From assembly GCA_046295175.1 (NCBI GenBank), contig JBKBNY010000002.1, positions 372,001 through 436,000 of the forward strand: a stretch of DNA of 64,000 bases, read 5' to 3'. This DNA comes from JALOLV01 sp046295175. GTDB taxonomy: Bacteria; Bacteroidota; Bacteroidia; Cytophagales; Spirosomataceae. The position numbers and the translations under genes were made by a program. The notes under the pieces were generated by a model. That model saw only the letters and a list, made by a program, of their open reading frames with translations. It was not told the origin of the DNA and made no database searches. How positions within the stretch are numbered: position 1 is the stretch's first letter; each line of letters opens with the position of its first letter. This document shows positions 59,508 through 64,000 of the stretch, one piece after another.

Positions 59508-61031
59508 ATGGAAGTTGGTACAAAAAAGAAAGTAATTGTAATTGGAGCAGGTTTTGCGGGCTTGGCTGCGGCTACTAAATTGGCGAGTGAGGGCTACGAC
59601 GTAACAATCCTTGAAAAAAACTCAGTGGCAGGCGGTCGTGCGAGACTTTTTGAGCAAGAAGGATTCGTTTTCGACATGGGGCCAAGCTGGTACTGGATGC
59701 CAGATATTTTTGAACGCTACTTTGCCGAATTCGGTAAAAAACCATCTGATTATTACAATCTTATCCGTTTAGACCCTTCGTATAAAGTAATATTTAGCCC
59801 GACCGAGGAAGTATCACTACCAGCCGATATGGGCGAACTCGAAAACCTATTTGAATCTATCGAAGCAGGAAGTGGTGATAAATTGAACGAGTTTTTGGCC
59901 GAATCTGAATATAAATACAAGGTCGGAATCGGAGAGTTTGTCTGGAAACCGAGCCTTTCGATAACCGAATTTTTCGATTATCGAATCATATCAAAAGCAT
60001 TCAGCCTCGATTTGTTTGCGTCGTTCGGGAAATACATCCGAAAATTCTTCAAGAACGAAAGATTACTACAAATCATGGAGTTTCCGATACTCTTTTTGGG
60101 TGCAACCCCCAAAGATACTCCAGCACTTTATAGCTTGATGAACTACGCCGACATGGCACTCGGAACGTGGTATCCGATGGGTGGAATGCACGAAATCATC
60201 AAAGGGATGGTTTTCTTGGCGAAGTCGAAAGGGGTGAAGATATATCTCAATGAAAACGTCGAAAAAATTGATGTTTATGACGGCGTTGCCAAAACCGTAA
60301 TGACCGATAGCAACGAATACCGAGCCGATATTGTGATTGGGGCAGGAGACTATAACCACATCGAGCAGAAACTACTGAGCAAAGAATACCGCAATTATTC
60401 GGAAGAGTATTGGGATAAACGCGTAATGGCTCCGTCTTCGATTCTGTATTATTTGGGGGTAAATCGTAAGGTAGATAAACTGATTCATCATAATTTATTC
60501 TTCGACGAAGACTTCAACCAGCACGCATTCGAGATTTACACCAAGCCTCAGATGCCTTCAAAACCGCTTTTTTATGTTTCGGCACCTTCAAAGACCGACC
60601 CAAGCGTTGCACCCGAGGGGTGCGAGAATCTGTTTGTTTTGATTCCGATTGCTCCTGATTTAGAGGATGGCGAGGAGATTCGTGAAAAATACTACAATAT
60701 GGTCATGGAACGCCTTGAGAAGTACGTCGGACACGGAATCAGAGAAAACGTTGTTTACAAGCGTAGCTTTGCAGTGAGCGATTTCAAACAAGACTATAAT
60801 TCATTTAAAGGAAACGCCTACGGGCTCGCCAATACACTTCTCCAAACAGCGTTTTTGAAACCAAGTTTGAAGAATAAAAAAGTCAAAAACTTGTATTATA
60901 CAGGGCAATTGACCGTGCCTGGGCCGGGTGTTCCGCCGTCGTTGATTTCGGGTTTGGTGGTTGCCAATCAAGTTATCAAAACCTTTGGGAAACCCTCAAA
61001 AATCAAAAAAGGAGAATTGACGGAGGTATAA
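59508..61031 (+). CDS. crtI: CrtI-type phytoene desaturase family protein
   Basis: FAD-dependent carotenoid desaturase/isomerase-type oxidoreductase of 507 residues. The dinucleotide motif is 'VIVIGAGFAGLAAATKLASE' near residues 9-28, followed by 'VTILEKNSVAGGRARLFEQE'. 'FDMGPSWYWMPDIFERYF' near 56-73 and the C-terminal 'LYYTGQLTVPGPGVPPSLIS' near 460-480 are hallmarks of the CrtI family. It acts at the membrane on C30/C40 carotenoids. No phytoene synthase (crtB) or other carotenoid gene is adjacent, so the exact step is uncertain; ketolase- or saturase-like relatives share these motifs. Confidence 0.85.
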   Translation: MEVGTKKKVIVIGAGFAGLAAATKLASEGYDVTILEKNSVAGGRARLFEQEGFVFDMGPSWYWMPDIFERYFAEFGKKPSDYYNLIRLDPSYKVIFSPTEEVSLPADMGELENLFESIEAGSGDKLNEFLAESEYKYKVGIGEFVWKPSLSITEFFDYRIISKAFSLDLFASFGKYIRKFFKNERLLQIMEFPILFLGATPKDTPALYSLMNYADMALGTWYPMGGMHEIIKGMVFLAKSKGVKIYLNENVEKIDVYDGVAKTVMTDSNEYRADIVIGAGDYNHIEQKLLSKEYRNYSEEYWDKRVMAPSSILYYLGVNRKVDKLIHHNLFFDEDFNQHAFEIYTKPQMPSKPLFYVSAPSKTDPSVAPEGCENLFVLIPIAPDLEDGEEIREKYYNMVMERLEKYVGHGIRENVVYKRSFAVSDFKQDYNSFKGNAYGLANTLLQTAFLKPSLKNKKVKNLYYTGQLTVPGPGVPPSLISGLVVANQVIKTFGKPSKIKKGELTEV

Positions 61032-61042
61032 TCTTCTTAAAA

Positions 61043-61077
61043 AATTGATGGCATAGCTATAAAGTATGCCATCAATT
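61043..61077. terminator. Perfect hairpin after the desaturase gene
   Basis: AATTGATGGCATA and TATGCCATCAATT are perfect 13-bp arms with a 9-base loop, 12 bases past the stop. Similar in core sequence to the hairpin at 62597-62635 on the far side of the unknown AT-rich gene. Confidence 0.65.
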
Positions 61078-61178
61078 AACTATGAACCAATTAAGCCCAT
61101 CGCTACTCTTTGAAAAGCGTCGTGCATTTCCTCGGGTATCGGAGCAAGGGATTTTATTTTCTATAATTAAGGTGTACA

Positions 61179-62552
61179 TTATTTTTTATCTTCGAGATAC
61201 ATAGTGTTAATTGAATATAGTCCATCTGCATGTGGGTTTTTGAAAAAAACAAATTTGTAAATTTTATTTTTTTCAACGATTGATTCGACTTCTGATATAA
61301 TTGATTTTTTCCCTTTCTTATCTATTACTTCTTTCAATTCGGAAACAAAGAAAGCTTCTTTAAGTGTATCCATAAAATAACTTTCATAAAATTGATGCCC
61401 TCCTTCAAAGGTTGCAGAAATTGGTACTCCATCATTTTCAAAATGACGTAAAACATGAAGCAACCCTCCTTCAAATGTCGGAATATCAGGTTTATTCTTA
61501 TCTGGAACTATATTTCTGAACAAATCTATTCTCAATCCTTTTTCAGTATCACCGAAATAAGCATAGTTTTGTTGTAACTTAAGTTTAAACTCCTTTATAT
61601 TCTTCATGAAAGGTAGCTCTTTAATCCTTTCGATTGTATTCATAAATTTGAATAGTTCATTTATTAATAACTCTGCTCCATTTCCAAATACTTCTGGAGA
61701 ATTCTTATGTAATTCAAATAAAGCATCAAAAAAATCCCAAAAAAAAGTTGAATAAAACTCAAATACAGTTTTACCATTTACTTTAGATAGTCGTTGATAG
61801 TCTATCAATATGTGTCCCCTATCGTTGAAATGTTGCTCCTCTGATAATAAATTTAATCGTGGATAATAATATTTTGAGAACTTAACCAAATTATGTTTGC
61901 TACGTTTTAGTCTATTTTTATCGGTTCGGTTATTTTTTTGATGAATATAGATTTTACAGCAGTCTAAAAACTGAATTTCATCAATTCTATTATTTATTAA
62001 TAAATTCCATTGACTATTAATTATTGAAGAAAGAAACTCAAAATCAAAATAGAAATCTACCTTTCTGATATTTTGTGGCATACTCTTTTTATTTACTTCA
62101 AACCATTTTTTTATCAATCTATTAATAATATGAGGCTCTATGTATCTACCACTATTTGCTATCCCTCTTAATGGTAGTGGGTCATCTGTGAAATAAATAT
62201 CTTGAAAAATTGGTTTTGATGGTATTGTATTAAAGTTCCCAAAGTCTAAATATCCATATATGCCATCAACTTTTATGTTTTTAGGATGGGTGTTAAACCT
62301 TTCAGCTTCATTTATGTATTTTTTAAGTTTATGGTTAAATTTAAGTTCCAAATCTTGTATTTCCTTCGAAATTTTAAGGTAATCCCGTTTTTCTTTATTT
62401 GGTTGCCCATCAAATTTTTTGGAAGTAAATATAAGTTCGGACATTTTATTACGATATTCTCCCAATGTTCCGATATCAATTTCATCTATATTTTCTATTC
62501 TTATCATTCTTATCATTGTTTTAAAGCTCAAAATTAAATCGATATTACGCAT
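61179..62552 (-). CDS. Hypothetical protein, AT-rich, no recognised family
   Basis: A 457-residue product with a composition unlike its neighbours: very rich in Lys, Ile, Asn and Phe, encoded by clearly more AT-rich codons, which suggests acquisition from another source. No signal peptide and no membrane segment is seen. The N-terminal third is charged and probably helical ('KEIQDLELKFNHKLKKYINE' near 66-85). The C-terminal part has 'GGLLHVLRHFENDGVPISAT' and 'FEGGHQFYESYFMDTLKEAF' near 365-407, the most motif-like stretch, with His and Glu residues that could be catalytic. Internal Met at residues 13 and 16 are alternative starts. It is flanked by two related hairpins and lies downstream of the RNA-repair genes on the same strand. 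Confidence 0.7.
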   Translation of the reverse strand: MRNIDLILSFKTMIRMIRIENIDEIDIGTLGEYRNKMSELIFTSKKFDGQPNKEKRDYLKISKEIQDLELKFNHKLKKYINEAERFNTHPKNIKVDGIYGYLDFGNFNTIPSKPIFQDIYFTDDPLPLRGIANSGRYIEPHIINRLIKKWFEVNKKSMPQNIRKVDFYFDFEFLSSIINSQWNLLINNRIDEIQFLDCCKIYIHQKNNRTDKNRLKRSKHNLVKFSKYYYPRLNLLSEEQHFNDRGHILIDYQRLSKVNGKTVFEFYSTFFWDFFDALFELHKNSPEVFGNGAELLINELFKFMNTIERIKELPFMKNIKEFKLKLQQNYAYFGDTEKGLRIDLFRNIVPDKNKPDIPTFEGGLLHVLRHFENDGVPISATFEGGHQFYESYFMDTLKEAFFVSELKEVIDKKGKKSIISEVESIVEKNKIYKFVFFKNPHADGLYSINTMYLEDKK

Positions 62553-62566
62553 TCTTTCTGCGTAAT
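62544..62566. promoter_or_regulatory. Inverted repeat over the start codon of the unknown gene
   Basis: ATTACGC and GCGTAAT are perfect 7-bp arms with a 9-base spacer. The site overlaps the ATG at 62550-62552 and could be an operator or could fold in the mRNA over the start. Confidence 0.35.
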
Positions 62567-62596
62567 TAAATATTTATTAAGATATTCTTTAACTTT

Positions 62597-62635
62597 TTAA
62601 CCGATAGCATAACTCAAAGTTATGCCATCGGTTAA
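62597..62635 (-). terminator. Hairpin after the polynucleotide kinase gene
   Basis: Seventeen-base arms (TTAACCGATAGCATAAC against GTTATGCCATCGGTTAA) with one mismatch and a 5-base loop, ending next to the stop of the kinase gene. The inner part (GATnGCATA...TATGCCATC) matches the hairpin at 61043-61077. A T-rich run follows on the minus strand. Confidence 0.7.
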
Positions 62636-62636
62636 T

Positions 62637-63572
62637 TCAAAAATCTCCATAATCAACTTGCAAACAAGTGAGACCTAATTTTCTTCGCCACATATCAACC
62701 ACTTGCTGACGGTCGTCGATGACTAATTCTACAAAATACTTGTTTCGGATATGCTCCTCGTATAAATCGAATTTTACATCAGAATCTTTTCGTTGGTCGT
62801 TGCTTTTTCGCATAAATAACTGAAAATCTGATAATTTCCATTGAAAATATTCACAAAGCCACTCACGTGTAATGTTTCGACAAACTTCGTCTCGACCCGA
62901 AAAGAAAATAATTTGGTTGCCGTTTTCTTTCAATGCTTTTACCAATCGGATGATGTTTTGTTTCGGTAAATCTTCGCCCACTCGGTTCCAATCAAACGGA
63001 TAACGACCTTGCATTTGGGCAACAGTTCCGTCAATATCAACTAACACACATCGAGGCAAATCTTCGTTTTGTGTTGCCAGAAAACGCTCTCGGGTATAAG
63101 TTTCGGTTTTGAAAGAAAGCAGTTTTTTCAGAGAATGTAACTTCTGTAATTGTTCTCTGATGACCGTTTCGCCAACCACATCTTCACGTTTTTTATCATT
63201 TTCGAGGCAAATGTCAAGCGGAACATCCATCAATTGATAGCTGATTTCGAACGACTCAAAATTTTCGATTAATAGTTTTTTGTATTCGTTGATATACGAT
63301 TGTTTCAAATGGGTATTATCCAAAACCACATGCCAATTATCTCGTAAGGCGTTTATCATCAATTGGTTATGTTGTTCGGTAACCAATTTTTCGATTCGAT
63401 ATTTGGCAGCGGTTTCCCATTGATGGTATTCATTCAACGAAACCATAAGCATACTTTTACGAATATCATCTCGGTTGATTCGCAACCATTCGGGGTTATT
63501 TTTACAAAACTCTTTTGCCCAAGTCGATTTTCCACTTCCGCTCAGACCCACTACAATTTTTATCTTTTTCAC
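62637..63572 (-). CDS. T4-type polynucleotide kinase-phosphatase (Pnkp)
   Basis: End-healing enzyme for broken RNA (or DNA): the kinase phosphorylates 5'-OH ends and the phosphatase removes 3' or 2',3'-cyclic phosphates. The 311 residues follow T4 Pnkp (301) throughout. Kinase: P-loop 'GLSGSGKS' (9-16), 'INRDDIRKS' with Asp35 and Arg38 at the T4 positions, 'DNTH' near 85, and a basic lid near 128. Phosphatase: 'VDIDGTVAQMQGRYPFDW' with Asp179/Asp181, 'FFSGRDE' (Ser225/Arg227), 'RKDSDVK' and 'VIDDRQQVVDMWRR' with Asp286/287. The C-terminal 'GDF' is even shared. The start codon overlaps the stop of the upstream RNA ligase gene by 4 bases, so the two form one operon. Confidence 0.9.
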   Translation of the reverse strand: MKKIKIVVGLSGSGKSTWAKEFCKNNPEWLRINRDDIRKSMLMVSLNEYHQWETAAKYRIEKLVTEQHNQLMINALRDNWHVVLDNTHLKQSYINEYKKLLIENFESFEISYQLMDVPLDICLENDKKREDVVGETVIREQLQKLHSLKKLLSFKTETYTRERFLATQNEDLPRCVLVDIDGTVAQMQGRYPFDWNRVGEDLPKQNIIRLVKALKENGNQIIFFSGRDEVCRNITREWLCEYFQWKLSDFQLFMRKSNDQRKDSDVKFDLYEEHIRNKYFVELVIDDRQQVVDMWRRKLGLTCLQVDYGDF

Positions 63573-64000
63573 TGATTTTCTCTGTTAAATGCTTTTTGAA
63601 ATTTCGGACGAATTAACTTCCAAATAATGTGTTCGTATTTTCGATTATCCATCATTTTAAACAAAATCATCGGATATTTTTGCTGCAAATAATATTCTGC
63701 CGCAGTTTTTCTATCATCAAATTCTCTAAAAATGGCTTTACATTCCGCCTCGATGGCACTAAAATTTGCTTCTAAATCGGCTTTTATGTTTTTTACCCAA
63801 TCATAAAATTCATCGGGAACATTCTCCAAAAACTCTTCAAAAGGTCGGTTTTCAGAAAGGTATTCCCAAATATCAACGGTTGAAATATTGGTAATAATTC
63901 GGTGTAATCTGACATATTCTGCCAGTTTAACTTTGAGCCGAAACCCCGATTTGAACTTCAATACAAAACCTTCAAAATTAGGTGCATCGTAGTTTTTAAG
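63569..64000 (-). CDS. RNA ligase (T4 Rnl1-like), C-terminal part, runs off the window
   Basis: The last 143 codons of a larger gene; the frame is open to the window edge and no real start is present. The visible start of the fragment reads 'NFEGFVLKFKSGFRLKVKLA' and then 'EYVRLHRI'. This contains ligase motif IV (E-G-F-V) and motif V (R-L-K-V-K), with the 'Y-V-x-L-H' segment found after motif V in T4 RNA ligase 1. A helical C-terminal domain follows, as in Rnl1. The adenylated Lys (motif I) lies outside the window. Paired by 4-base overlap with a T4-type Pnkp, it most likely seals RNA ends, probably cleaved tRNA. Confidence 0.78.
   Translation of the reverse strand, partial: LKNYDAPNFEGFVLKFKSGFRLKVKLAEYVRLHRIITNISTVDIWEYLSENRPFEEFLENVPDEFYDWVKNIKADLEANFSAIEAECKAIFREFDDRKTAAEYYLQQKYPMILFKMMDNRKYEHIIWKLIRPKFQKAFNRENQ

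Overview
This window looks like the chromosome of a member of the Bacteroidota, most likely the Cytophagales. It is moderately AT-rich. It carries a SusC/SusD pair, two PorP/SprF proteins, a PorT-like barrel and a giant PKD protein with a gliding/T9SS type B C-terminal domain. Promoter-like sites follow the Bacteroidota pattern TTG-N19-TAnnTTTG (the best are at 37357 and 47031), and Shine-Dalgarno sequences are nearly absent. No tRNA, rRNA, IS element, prophage or CRISPR array was seen, so most of the window is ordinary core chromosome.

Layout. 1-9 kb: end of a Uma2-like gene, M17 aminopeptidase, a GT2/GT-C membrane glycosyltransferase pair, dipeptide epimerase, ComB, an unusual oxidoreductase-MaoC fusion, and a zinc-type CDF exporter. 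9-17 kb: orphan Mg-chelatase-like ATPase, purH, cobalamin adenosyltransferase, thiolase, SGNH hydrolase and small membrane proteins. 17.7-22 kb: a minus-strand biosynthetic run (SerB-SerA fusion, hisH, a frameshifted four-helix-bundle gene, hisA, GNAT). 22-30 kb: YfiT/DinB protein, aat, the PKD/T9SS protein divergent from PorP/SprF, amino-acid permease, siroheme dehydrogenase. 30-39 kb: pyrophosphatase, SelW-like protein, Tat-exported sugar isomerase-like protein, GT2, sialidase, MFS, GNAT, DoxX-like and DUF1761 membrane proteins, second PorP/SprF. 39-50.6 kb: mutL, two overlapping rhomboid proteases, a TetR operon with a repeated operator-like palindrome, DinB protein, M16 peptidase, guaB, ruvX, hydroxyacid dehydrogenase. 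50.8-59 kb: SusC/SusD, PorT-like barrel, cutC, a cluster of DnaA-box-like sites, DUF2795 protein, ECF sigma factor. 59-64 kb: a 169-bp triple repeat, crtI-type desaturase, and an accessory segment.

The most interesting segment is at the right end. A gene matching phage T4 polynucleotide kinase-phosphatase along its whole length overlaps by 4 nt the 3' end of an RNA ligase gene that runs off the window. Together they form a probable RNA-repair operon. Beside it lies an AT-rich gene of unknown function bracketed by two related palindromes. Other leads are a possible replication origin at 57.34-57.6 kb, a dispersed palindrome inserted in frame inside a membrane glycosyltransferase, and a G8 tract just upstream of the crtI -7 element.
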